Assembly (NCBI GenBank): GCA_050747525.1
Contig: JBOGOC010000075.1
Span: 1-29,318 of the forward strand
Direction: 5' to 3'
Origin: JBOGOC01 sp050747525
GTDB taxonomy: Bacteria > Acidobacteriota > Polarisedimenticolia > JACPZX01 > DASXTC01
Length of the DNA: 29,318 nt
Position numbers and translations under genes: made by a program. Below are positions 22,186-29,318 of the stretch, piece by piece. Under the pieces are notes generated by a model. That model did no database searches. It was not told the origin of the DNA and was given only the letters and a program-made list of their open reading frames with translations. How positions within the stretch are numbered: position 1 is the stretch's first letter; each line of letters starts with the position of its first letter.

Positions 22186-23186
22186 AGGTCCTCGATCAGG
22201 CTGCGCTCGGGATCGAGGGGCTCGCTGCGGAGGATGAGATAGGTGATGGAGCCGGCGGACGTGAAGAAAGTGAACGGGTACACCAGCGTCAGCACCACCA
22301 CGAGCATGAACGACGCCCCGAGCAGCATCCCCGAGAGGTCGTAGTGCCACGCCGCTTCCAGCGACTCGGGCGGCAGCGGGAAGACCTTGGCGAAGGGGCG
22401 CAGGAACACCTCGAAGTAGCCGGGAACCGATCCGACCGCCAGCTCGAACCGCTCGTCCATGATGGTGGAAGCGAGCCACGTGGTCAGCTCCAGGCTGGCC
22501 CAGACCGCTCCGCCGATGAGCACCGTCATGAGGGCGCCCACCAGCGCGACCACGGTCTCGCAGAGCAGAAGGAAGAGCGGCTGCCGGCGGGCCAGCTCCA
22601 CCACCTCGACCACGGCCCCCACCGCCCCCACGCCGCGTATCGACACGATGGTGGGGTAGAGAAACGCCCCCACCATGTGCACGGCCACGGTGAGCACGGC
22701 GGTGAGGCTCAGGAAGAACGCCAGCAGGAACGAGGCCGAGTAGAGGATCACCCCGATCCCCGGGACCGATCCGGCCAGAGCGAGCATCGCTTCCAGCGCC
22801 ACCGTCAAAACCGCGACCGCTCCGAAGGTGAGCGGGATCCCCAGAAGAGTCGACGCGCGATCCATGGCGAACTGGCGCAGCTCGGCGACCGAGGCGCGGC
22901 GCTGCTCGAGGAGCTGGACCGTGGTCATGCGGGCGATCAGCCCGGAGAAAAGGACGCAGATGCAGGTGGCCAGGATCGCCCCCAGCACCGTGAAGACGCG
23001 GTGGGCCGAACGCTCGCCCGTGAGGTTCCCGAGCCACCATAGAGTTCCGTAGGTCAGGCTCGCCGCGGTCAGCCCCAGAGTCGCCGCGGCCAGCTTCTGG
23101 ACGTCGAAGCTGAGGCGCACGGCGGCGGGGATGTCCCGGACCGTCCATTCGCGACTGAGGGGGGCTGCATCGCGAGGCTCGGTCAA
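22182..23186 (-). CDS. Multi-pass membrane protein of unknown function, first gene of the minus-strand operon
   Basis: The 334-aa product has about seven or eight hydrophobic segments, including LAAATLGLTAASLTYGTLWW, VFTVLGAILATCICVLFSGL, a long double span around LLAFFLSLTAVLTVAVHMVG, LFLLLCETVVALVGALMTVL and LLGASFMLVVVLTLVYPFTF. I do not recognise the family. The start is unclear: TTG 23186 (MTEPRDAAPLSREW) is the usual-codon candidate but has only a weak upstream signal. AGGAG at 23211-23207 sits 5 and 8 bases before two in-frame CTG codons (23201, 23198), so a CTG start is possible. It heads the operon that continues to RNase D. Confidence 0.8.
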   Translation of the reverse strand: MTEPRDAAPLSREWTVRDIPAAVRLSFDVQKLAAATLGLTAASLTYGTLWWLGNLTGERSAHRVFTVLGAILATCICVLFSGLIARMTTVQLLEQRRASVAELRQFAMDRASTLLGIPLTFGAVAVLTVALEAMLALAGSVPGIGVILYSASFLLAFFLSLTAVLTVAVHMVGAFLYPTIVSIRGVGAVGAVVEVVELARRQPLFLLLCETVVALVGALMTVLIGGAVWASLELTTWLASTIMDERFELAVGSVPGYFEVFLRPFAKVFPLPPESLEAAWHYDLSGMLLGASFMLVVVLTLVYPFTFFTSAGSITYLILRSEPLDPERSLIEDL

Positions 23187-23303
23187 CGGAGTGTCCAGCA
23201 GGTTGACTCCTAAGTCGTGGTGCTGGAATGACTAACGTGACAGGAACGCCATCGTACCCAAGCCTCTCCTGCTTGTCAACTCATGTGCTAGGGTGCGGTG
23301 GTC

Positions 23304-23720
23304 ATGAGACGCGCGGCGGGAGCACTTTCCCTGATACTGGCTTCGGCCATTCCGGCCTTCTCCCAGGAGGCCCAGCCGCCCGCCACCCCGCCGGCGCAGG
23401 TTCCGCAGACTGCCCCGACCCCGGCCCCTCAGCCGGCCGAGCCGGTGACCACCACGTTGGGGGACTTCCTGGTCAAGGCGGCCACGCACATGAAGCTGCC
23501 CGCTCCGGCCACGGGGTTCACGCCGGAGAGCGCCGCCTGGGCGCTGGTTCAGAAGGGGGTGCGCCCCCGCCCCGAGCTGGGCTCCCCGCTGGTGGAGGGT
23601 GACATCGTGTCGATGCTCTCGGCGATGGGGTACAAGGTGCACACCAGCACACCCAGCCGCGTCATGACCCGCGAGCGGGTGGACGCCATCCTCGGCGTCT
23701 TCTTCACGCCCGCGAGCTGA
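23304..23720 (+). CDS. Small exported protein with Pro-rich linker, unknown
   Basis: The 138-aa product has a signal peptide (MRRAAGALSLILASAIPAFS, cleavage near residue 20), a Pro/Ala/Gln-rich linker (about 21-50), and a compact C-terminal domain containing TLGDFLVKAATHMKL, ESAAWALVQKG and VEGDIVSMLSAMGYKVHTSTP. The last part looks like a pair of helical repeats. I do not recognise the family. ATG 23304 is preferred; GTG 23298 adds two residues. The gene converges on, and overlaps by 17 bases, the glutamine amidotransferase gene on the opposite strand. Confidence 0.7.
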   Translation: MRRAAGALSLILASAIPAFSQEAQPPATPPAQVPQTAPTPAPQPAEPVTTTLGDFLVKAATHMKLPAPATGFTPESAAWALVQKGVRPRPELGSPLVEGDIVSMLSAMGYKVHTSTPSRVMTRERVDAILGVFFTPAS

Positions 23721-24459
23721 CCTCCGCGCAGATCCGCACGAAGTTCCGCAGCACGCATCGTGTCTGCAGCGCGTCGGGGTTCGTCAGCGTGCTCCGCAGC
23801 CGCTCCACGTGCCCGTCCACGGGCTTGCCGTGGGCGAGCGCGTCCGCTTCGAGCTGAGGGCGCCGCAGGCGGATGAGCTCGTCGAGCGCCTCGGTGGACA
23901 GCTCCGGATGAAACTGCACGCCCCAGACCCGCGGGCAGGCCCTGAAGGCCTGCACCGGCGCCGCCTGGTTGCGGGCCAGCGCCACCGCGCCGGGGGGGAG
24001 CGACTCGATGTGATCTTCGTGCGTGGCCAGGGCCGTGAAGCTCGATGGCAGCCCGGCCAGCAGGGGGTCGTCTGCCCCCGCGGAGGTGATCTCGATCGGA
24101 ACGGCGCCGATCTCCCATCCGAAGGGGTTGAGCACGACACGTCCGCCCCGGGCCTGGGCCAGCATCTGGGCCCCGAAGCAGATCCCCAGCAGCGGGATGG
24201 GCAGGGATTCGGCACGTCTCAGCAGGGTGATCAGCGGCGGCATCCAGGCCTCTTCGAGATAGGCCGAGCTGGTGGATCCCGTCACCAGGATGCCGTCGTG
24301 GCCGTCGGGCACCGGGGATTCGCCGCGTACCAGATCCCGCACCTCGAAGCGGGCGTCCAGGCCGCCCATGGCGCCGGTGAACCAGCGGTCGTAGTCGCCG
24401 TGGCGGGCGAGCACCTCCCTGGCGGTGGATCCCGTGCGCAGTATGAGCAGGCGTGGCAT
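23704..24459 (-). CDS. Class I glutamine amidotransferase-like protein
   Basis: The 251-aa product is a stand-alone class I GATase domain, the family that releases ammonia from glutamine or cleaves gamma-glutamyl bonds. The nucleophile elbow is LLGICFGAQML with Cys94; the catalytic His184 and Glu186 are in GVQFHPE. Upstream DGILVTGSTSSAYLEEAWM contributes to the oxyanion region. The set fits the GuaA-like / YfeJ-type GMP-synthase-glutaminase-like proteins used as gamma-glutamyl hydrolases. ATG 24459 (MPRLLILRTG) is chosen over ATG 24480 because it begins directly with the conserved strand. It is divergent from the spermidine-synthase-like gene, 35 bases apart. Confidence 0.88.
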   Translation of the reverse strand: MPRLLILRTGSTAREVLARHGDYDRWFTGAMGGLDARFEVRDLVRGESPVPDGHDGILVTGSTSSAYLEEAWMPPLITLLRRAESLPIPLLGICFGAQMLAQARGGRVVLNPFGWEIGAVPIEITSAGADDPLLAGLPSSFTALATHEDHIESLPPGAVALARNQAAPVQAFRACPRVWGVQFHPELSTEALDELIRLRRPQLEADALAHGKPVDGHVERLRSTLTNPDALQTRCVLRNFVRICAEVSSRA

Positions 24460-24494
24460 GCGGGCGTGATTGTACTGCATTAAGATCGGCGGCC
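24460..24494. promoter_or_regulatory. Compact divergent promoter region
   Basis: Only 35 bases separate two divergent starts. On the minus strand TACAAT (24474-24469) ends 9 bases before ATG 24459. On the plus strand TAAGAT (24481-24486) ends 8 bases before ATG 24495. Both spacings would give messages with almost no leader, and neither start has a Shine-Dalgarno sequence. Matching -35 elements are weak. Confidence 0.35.
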
Positions 24495-27083
24495 ATGCCC
24501 GTTCGCGCCGCGGTGTTGGTGCTCTTCTTCCTGTCCGGCGCCATTGCGCTGGTGTACGAAGTGCTGTGGCTGCGGATGCTGATCCTGATCTTCGGGTCGA
24601 CGCAGTTCGCCGTGGCCACCGTCCTGACGGCGTTCATGGGGGGGCTGGCTCTCGGCTCGGTCGTGCTCGGGCGCGTCGTCGATCGGCGTGTCGATCCCTT
24701 GCGCCTCTACGGGCTGCTGGAGGTGGGCATCGGCCTGTACGCCCTGGCGGTGCCATGGCTCTTCGGCCTGCTGGTGCCGTTGTCGCGCTGGGCCTGGAGC
24801 CGTTACGAGCCCGACTTCTACGCATTCAGCCTGCTGCGCTTCGTCTTCGTCCTGCTGGTTCTGCTCGTTCCCACGTTCCTGATGGGAGGCACACTCCCGG
24901 TGTTGAGCCGCTTCGCGGCGCCGCGCGCGGATCGCGCCGGCACGTCTCCCGGCGCGCTCTACGCCGTGAACACCGGGGGCGCCGTGGCGGGCACGGTGGC
25001 GGCCGGGTTCCTTCTCATCCCGGCGTGGGGAGTCACGCGCGCCCTGTGGATCGGGGCCGGGCTGAGCCTGGTGGTGGGCATCGCCGCCATGGTGCTGGAC
25101 GCGCGGCATCGGTCGACCCGCGCGCCGCGTGCCGCCGAGGCAGGCGACGCGGCGGCCCCGGCGCTGCCGCGTGTTCTCCTGATCGCCGCCGCGTCGTCAG
25201 GGTTCATCTCCATGCTGCTGCAGATCGCCTGGACCCGGGTGCTGGCCCTTCTGCTGGGCGGCAGCGTGTACGCCTTCACCGTGATGCTGGCCACGTTTCT
25301 GGCCGGTCTGGCAGCAGGCGCGGCCGTGGTGGCCCGCCGCGGCAGGCGAGGCGACGCCGTGGGCGCCGCCGCCGTGAACGGGCTGATCGCATGCCTGGCC
25401 GGAACGGCGGTCCTGGTCGTGGCCACGATGATGCTGTTCCACGAGATGCCGTACTGGTTCGCGCGCCTGTATCACATGGTTCCCAAGGCCGCGCGCGCGG
25501 AGGGCTGGATCGCCGCGCTGCAGTTCGGAGTGGCCGGGGCAGTCATGTTCCCCGCCACGATGGTGCTGGGAGGCGTGTTTCCTCTGGCTCTGCAGGCCTG
25601 CGCGCCGGGTGGGCGCATCGGGCGATCGGTGGGGCACGTCTACGCGGCCGGAACCCTGGGGACCATCGCGGGGTCCTTCCTGGGCGGCTTCTTCCTCATC
25701 CCCGCGGTGGGGATCCGCGCGAGCCTCCTGATCGCCGTCGTCCTGGCCATCCTGGTGGCCGTGGGTCTGGCCGCCGCGGCCCGGGAGTCCGGGATGGGCC
25801 GGCGCGTCCTGGTCTCCGGGGGGCTGGCGATCCTGGGGGCGGCGCTCGTCGCCGCGGCGCCTCCGTGGGACACCATGATGATGAACAGCGGCGTGTATCA
25901 GTACGTCGACGACATGAACGAATCGCACCTCAGCCGGGCCGGATTCCACCGCTTCATGGTGGAGGGCCTCGACCTCGAATACTACAAGGAGGGGATCGTC
26001 ACCTCCGTGATGGTGACGCGCGACACGGCCAGCGAAGCGATGCTGCTGGCGGTCAACGGGAAGATCGACGCCTCCTCGGAGGGGGACCTGCCGACCCAGG
26101 TGCTCTCGGGCCATCTGCCGATGCTGCTGACGCCGCGGGAGCCCGAGTCGGCCCTGGTCATCGGCTTCGCCAGCGGCATCACCGTGGGCGCCGTGACGCG
26201 CCACCCGGTGGAATCGGTGACCGCGGTGGAGATCGAGCCGGCCATCCTGGAGGCGTCGCGATTCTTCGACCCCTGGAATCACCGTCCGCTCGAGGACCCG
26301 CGCGTGCGCGTGGCGCGCAACGACGGGCGCAACCTGCTGCTGATGGACACGCGCCGCCACGACGTGATCATCTCGGAGCCGTCCAACCCGTGGATGACGG
26401 TCGCTTCGAATCTCTTCACCCGCGAGTTCTTCGAGCTGGGCCGGCGGCGCCTGGCTCCAGGCGGCGTGTTCGCGCAATGGCTCCAGATCTACGGGATGTC
26501 CACGGCCGACGTGCAGGCCCTCGCGCGCACGTTCCGGGCGGCGTTTCCGCACGTGCTGGTGTTCAACACCATCGAGGACGCGGACCTGATCCTGCTGGGC
26601 TCCGAGGAGCCTCTGACCTGCGATCCGGCCGAGCTGTCGCGGCGCATGGCCCGCGCGGAGGTGGCCCTGGACCTGAGCCGCGTGGGGGTGGAGTCTCCCG
26701 AAGATCTCATGACCTACTTCCTGCTGGGATCGGATGATGTCGAGCGCCTCACGGGCGAGGGTCCCCTCAACACCGACGACAACGCGCTCATCGAGTTCAG
26801 GGCTCCGCGCAGTCTGCACGCCGAGACCCGCCAGGTGAACGTGGCGTTGTTGAAACGTCACACGGCCGTTTCAGTGCCGTGCGCGCCGCCTCCAGGCGAC
26901 GTCGCGGCGCAGAGGGAGCATGCCGTCCGTCTGGCGGACGCCTTCGCGCGGCGGCGCATGTGGGACCGCGCCACCGCGGCCATCACGGCGGCGCCCGGGC
27001 TGTCGGAGACCGGGGCGGGTCGGGCTGCCCTGGAGCGGATCGAGTCCGCCCGGCGTGTTGACACCGCCCGTCCCGGCAGCTAG
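24495..27083 (+). CDS. Membrane-embedded spermidine/spermine synthase-like fusion protein
   Basis: The 862-aa product joins a membrane half to an aminopropyltransferase-like domain. Residues 1-460 contain about 12 hydrophobic helices in two similar sets (for example AAVLVLFFLSGAIALVYEVLW and later LPRVLLIAAASSGFISMLLQ), with a repeated TLPVL/VFPLAL-type motif. Residues 530-750 hold the Rossmann domain: ALVIGFASGITVGAV, VTAVEIEPAILEA, and HDVIISEPSNPWM followed by NLFTREFFELGRRRL. The DVIISEPSNPW motif is typical of these fused proteins, whose substrate is not known; classical polyamine-synthase activity is not assured. ATG 24495 (MPVRAAVLVLFF) begins the first membrane segment directly; an earlier ATG at 24453 overlaps the divergent gene. 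Confidence 0.88.
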   Translation: MPVRAAVLVLFFLSGAIALVYEVLWLRMLILIFGSTQFAVATVLTAFMGGLALGSVVLGRVVDRRVDPLRLYGLLEVGIGLYALAVPWLFGLLVPLSRWAWSRYEPDFYAFSLLRFVFVLLVLLVPTFLMGGTLPVLSRFAAPRADRAGTSPGALYAVNTGGAVAGTVAAGFLLIPAWGVTRALWIGAGLSLVVGIAAMVLDARHRSTRAPRAAEAGDAAAPALPRVLLIAAASSGFISMLLQIAWTRVLALLLGGSVYAFTVMLATFLAGLAAGAAVVARRGRRGDAVGAAAVNGLIACLAGTAVLVVATMMLFHEMPYWFARLYHMVPKAARAEGWIAALQFGVAGAVMFPATMVLGGVFPLALQACAPGGRIGRSVGHVYAAGTLGTIAGSFLGGFFLIPAVGIRASLLIAVVLAILVAVGLAAAARESGMGRRVLVSGGLAILGAALVAAAPPWDTMMMNSGVYQYVDDMNESHLSRAGFHRFMVEGLDLEYYKEGIVTSVMVTRDTASEAMLLAVNGKIDASSEGDLPTQVLSGHLPMLLTPREPESALVIGFASGITVGAVTRHPVESVTAVEIEPAILEASRFFDPWNHRPLEDPRVRVARNDGRNLLLMDTRRHDVIISEPSNPWMTVASNLFTREFFELGRRRLAPGGVFAQWLQIYGMSTADVQALARTFRAAFPHVLVFNTIEDADLILLGSEEPLTCDPAELSRRMARAEVALDLSRVGVESPEDLMTYFLLGSDDVERLTGEGPLNTDDNALIEFRAPRSLHAETRQVNVALLKRHTAVSVPCAPPPGDVAAQREHAVRLADAFARRRMWDRATAAITAAPGLSETGAGRAALERIESARRVDTARPGS

Positions 27084-27096
27084 TTTCTGGCTTTCA

Positions 27097-27990
27097 GTGA
27101 CACCCTCCATCCGTCCCTACGCACCCGCCGCCGACGAAGCGCTGCACGCGCTGAGGCGTGGTCATCCGGATGCCCGGCCGCTGGTGTTCCTGCACGGGAT
27201 CACGGGCTCGAGGCGCTACTTCGAAGGGCGCGTGATGCACATGTCCCAGCGCTACCGGCTGGTCATCCCGGACCTGCTGGGCTTCGGCCTGTCGCCCAAG
27301 CCGCAGGTGGACTACACGGTGCCGCTGTTCGCCGACTCGGTGCGGCGGCTGCTGGAGAAGGAGGGCCTGGCGGGGCGCCCCCACACCCTGGTGGGTCACT
27401 CATTGGGAGCGCTGGTGGCGATCCAGTACTGCATCGACCACGGTCAGGACGTGGACGCGCTGGTGCTGATCAACCTGCCTCGCTTCAACTCGCCCGAGGA
27501 GGCCCATCGTCTCTTCTGGCTCGGCTCGCCCCAGTACCGCAAGCTCCTCAACGAGCACTCCGTGGCCGAGAACCTGGCGCAGATGAAGCGCACGGGGGTG
27601 GATCTCTTCCTGAAGTACCTGGTGCGTTTCCCCTGGGGGGTGGTGGCCGACTGCCGCAAGTTCACCATGCGGTCGCTCACCTCCACGCTGGAGAACTGCC
27701 TGCTGAACTACCGGCTGGACGAGGTCCTTCCGCGCATGCCCGATCGCCCCACGCTGCTCATCCACGGCCTGCGCGACGGGGTGGCTCCCTACGACAACGT
27801 GAAGGACCTGCCGCGGACCCATTCGTACATGACGCTGGAAACGATCGCCGGGTCGGGGCATCATGTGTTCCTTACCCACACGCGGCGCTGCCTTCAGGTG
27901 ATCGAAGCCTTTCTCGAGAGGACGGCCGCGCCGGCGCGCCCGGACCCCTCGGGCCGAGCGGCCGCTGGACTGCCGCAGAGGAGTCTCTGA
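27097..27990 (+). CDS. Alpha/beta-fold hydrolase
   Basis: The 297-aa cytosolic hydrolase shows the oxyanion motif FLHGITGSRRYF (residues 31-42), the nucleophile elbow VGHSLGAL with Ser102, a late acid in IHGLRDGVAPYDN and the catalytic His in IAGSGHHVFLTH. The cap helices between VDALVLINLPRF and NYRLDEVLP vary as usual, so the substrate is unknown. GTG 27097 is chosen as the only sensible start before the first strand, 13 bases after the upstream stop. The stop is 1 base before the glutamate dehydrogenase start, so both are probably co-transcribed. Confidence 0.87.
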   Translation: MTPSIRPYAPAADEALHALRRGHPDARPLVFLHGITGSRRYFEGRVMHMSQRYRLVIPDLLGFGLSPKPQVDYTVPLFADSVRRLLEKEGLAGRPHTLVGHSLGALVAIQYCIDHGQDVDALVLINLPRFNSPEEAHRLFWLGSPQYRKLLNEHSVAENLAQMKRTGVDLFLKYLVRFPWGVVADCRKFTMRSLTSTLENCLLNYRLDEVLPRMPDRPTLLIHGLRDGVAPYDNVKDLPRTHSYMTLETIAGSGHHVFLTHTRRCLQVIEAFLERTAAPARPDPSGRAAAGLPQRSL

Positions 27991-27991
27991 A

Positions 27992-29236
27992 ATGCCGCCT
28001 GCCCGCATGAGCATGTACGACACCGCCAACTACTACTTCGACACGGCCGCGGAGTGGATGGGCCTGGAGCGCGAGATGCGCATCCTGCTGAAGGCGCCGC
28101 ACCGGGAGATCCGCGTGGAGATCCCCATCCGCATGGACGACGGCCGCCTGGAGTCGTTCGTCGGCTACCGCGTGCAGCACAACGGCGTGCGGGGTCCCCA
28201 GAAGGGCGGCATCCGCTACCACCCGGAGGTGGACCTCAACGAGGTGCGCGCGCTGGCCGAGCTGATGACCTGGAAGACCGCCCTGGTGAACATCCCGTTC
28301 GGCGGGGCGAAGGGAGGGGTCAACTGCGATCCGGCCAAGATGTCCAAGTGGGAGCTGGAGCGGCTCACGCGGCGCTTCACTTCCAAGATCGCCCTCATCC
28401 TGGGCCCCTACCGCGACATCCCCGCCCCCGACATGAACACCAACGCCCAGGTGATGGCCTGGATGATGGACGAGTACGGGCGCAAGCAGGGCCATTCGCC
28501 CGCCGTGGTCACGGGCAAGCCGGTGGAGCTGGGTGGGTCGAAGGGCCGCGAGGCCGCAACCGGGCGCGGGGTCAGCTTCGTGTGCGCGCACGCGGCGGCT
28601 CAGGCGGGGTTCGAGCTGAAGGGCGCGCGCGTCGTCATCCAGGGCTTCGGCAACGTGGGGTCGTTCGCCGCGCGCTTCCTGCACGAGGCGGGCTGCAAGG
28701 TGATCGCCCTGTCGGATCAGTTCGGCGGGGTGACCAACCCCGAAGGGATCGACGTTCCCGAGGCTCTCGCCTACGTGCAGATGCACCACAAGCTCGAGGG
28801 GCTCCCGCACACGCGCCCCCTCAGCAACGACGACATGCTCCTGCTGGAGTGCGACATCCTGGTCCCGGCGGCGGTGGGCGGGGTGATCAACACCAGCAAC
28901 GCCGAGCAGCTCGCCTGCAAGCTCATCGTGGAAGCGGCCAACGCGCCCACGTCTGCCCGCGCCGACGCGATCCTGGAGCGGCGCGGTATCCCGCTGGTGC
29001 CCGACATCCTGGCCAACGCCGGAGGCGTGACCGTCTCCTACTTCGAATGGACTCAGAATCTCACCCAGTTCTTCTGGGAAGAGGACCGGGTCAACGAGGA
29101 GCTGTCGCGGATCCTGACCAAGGCTTCCCAGGAAGTCTCCGCGCTGTCGCGCGCCCGCCAGATTCCGATGCGGCTGGCGGCTTACGTCGTCGCGCTCGAT
29201 CGGGTGGCGGCGGCGACCCGGCTTCGGGGGATCTGA
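27992..29236 (+). CDS. Glutamate dehydrogenase (Glu/Leu/Phe/Val family)
   Basis: This enzyme interconverts glutamate and 2-oxoglutarate plus ammonia with NAD(P). The 414-aa length is that of the hexameric bacterial type. Visible motifs are the substrate region PQKGGIRYHPEVDLNEVRAL (Lys71) and LMTWKTALVNIPFGGAKGG (Lys95 and Lys107), PAPDMNT with Asp147, and the nucleotide-binding GFGNVG at 218-223. The wording of these motifs favours glutamate over leucine/phenylalanine dehydrogenases. AGAGGAG at 27977-27983 lies 8 bases before ATG 27992, an excellent ribosome-binding site. Coenzyme preference cannot be read with certainty. Confidence 0.95.
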   Translation: MPPARMSMYDTANYYFDTAAEWMGLEREMRILLKAPHREIRVEIPIRMDDGRLESFVGYRVQHNGVRGPQKGGIRYHPEVDLNEVRALAELMTWKTALVNIPFGGAKGGVNCDPAKMSKWELERLTRRFTSKIALILGPYRDIPAPDMNTNAQVMAWMMDEYGRKQGHSPAVVTGKPVELGGSKGREAATGRGVSFVCAHAAAQAGFELKGARVVIQGFGNVGSFAARFLHEAGCKVIALSDQFGGVTNPEGIDVPEALAYVQMHHKLEGLPHTRPLSNDDMLLLECDILVPAAVGGVINTSNAEQLACKLIVEAANAPTSARADAILERRGIPLVPDILANAGGVTVSYFEWTQNLTQFFWEEDRVNEELSRILTKASQEVSALSRARQIPMRLAAYVVALDRVAAATRLRGI

Positions 29237-29288
29237 CCGCCGGAACCGGACGCGCCCGGCGGGGCGGAGTGGTCTCCGCGGCGCGTTC

Positions 29289-29314
29289 GCCGGCGTGGCG
29301 TTGGCCACGCCGGC
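29289..29314 (+). terminator. Strong GC hairpin after glutamate dehydrogenase
   Basis: GCCGGCGTGGC and GCCACGCCGGC form a perfect 11-bp stem with the 4-base loop GTTG, 52 bases after the stop codon. The window ends 4 bases later, so a following T-run cannot be judged. It is a probable transcription end for the hydrolase-dehydrogenase unit. Confidence 0.5.
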
Positions 29315-29318
29315 TCAC

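Noticed and set aside
25197..26861. 554-codon open frame on the minus strand opposite the spermidine-synthase-like gene
   Set aside because: Rich in His, Arg and Gln with no motif; the plus strand encodes a clear membrane and Rossmann domain.
1..29318. CRISPR arrays, tRNA or rRNA genes
   Set aside because: No regularly spaced repeat series, tRNA cloverleaf ending or rRNA signature was noticed on reading; a dedicated scan could not be run.

Overview
The window is GC-rich (roughly 65-70% by eye outside the centre) and comes from a Gram-negative-type bacterium. It carries an outer-membrane TonB-dependent receptor with its own energy-transduction genes, signal peptides, and long gene chains joined by 1-14 bp overlaps. 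The secreted-protein C-terminal module at the left edge and the gene set recall Acidobacteriota-like or related uncultured soil/sediment lineages. That placement is an inference; no rRNA or other marker gene is present.

Left block (1-9953, + strand). The end of a secreted protein is followed by a helical-repeat lipo/secreted protein, a 998-aa TonB-dependent receptor, a DUF3450 coiled-coil protein, a MotA/TolQ/ExbB channel protein with a long periplasmic N-terminus, ExbD, TonB and a TPR protein. Nearly all junctions overlap (GTGA, ATGA, TGATG), so this looks like one transcription unit that builds and powers one outer-membrane transport system. It resembles the TonB2/TtpC cluster of Vibrio, but a single polypeptide stands where Vibrio has two channel proteins.

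Central island (about 9954-15487). Base composition drops here and mobile DNA accumulates between two convergent chromosomal operons. It holds an integrase-less integron-cassette array: a GTTAGGC site preceded by two direct repeats (candidate attI or worn attC), then three cassettes, each ending in a recognisable attC site of 94-96 bp. The cassettes encode two unknown small membrane proteins and a DUF4160-DUF2442 pair. The second attC is split by an IS3-family element (11355-12602, 26-bp inverted repeats, 4-bp target duplication). To the right lie an ArsR/AHSA1 pair on the minus strand with a clear promoter-operator, a frameshifted IS110-family transposase remnant, an orphan hypothetical gene, and an alpha/beta-hydrolase remnant with two compensating frameshifts.

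Right minus-strand operon (23186 down to 15488). Seven genes are joined by overlaps: two multi-pass membrane proteins, a dGTPase-like HD protein whose active-site signature is degenerate, ribose-5-phosphate isomerase B, serine hydroxymethyltransferase, a DinG/YoaA-type iron-sulfur helicase and RNase D. The set combines nucleotide and one-carbon precursor metabolism with nucleic-acid maintenance.

Right edge (23304-29318). A small secreted protein converges on a class I glutamine amidotransferase. Divergent from the latter is a membrane-embedded spermidine-synthase-like protein, followed by an alpha/beta hydrolase and a glutamate dehydrogenase. No tRNA, rRNA or CRISPR array was seen.
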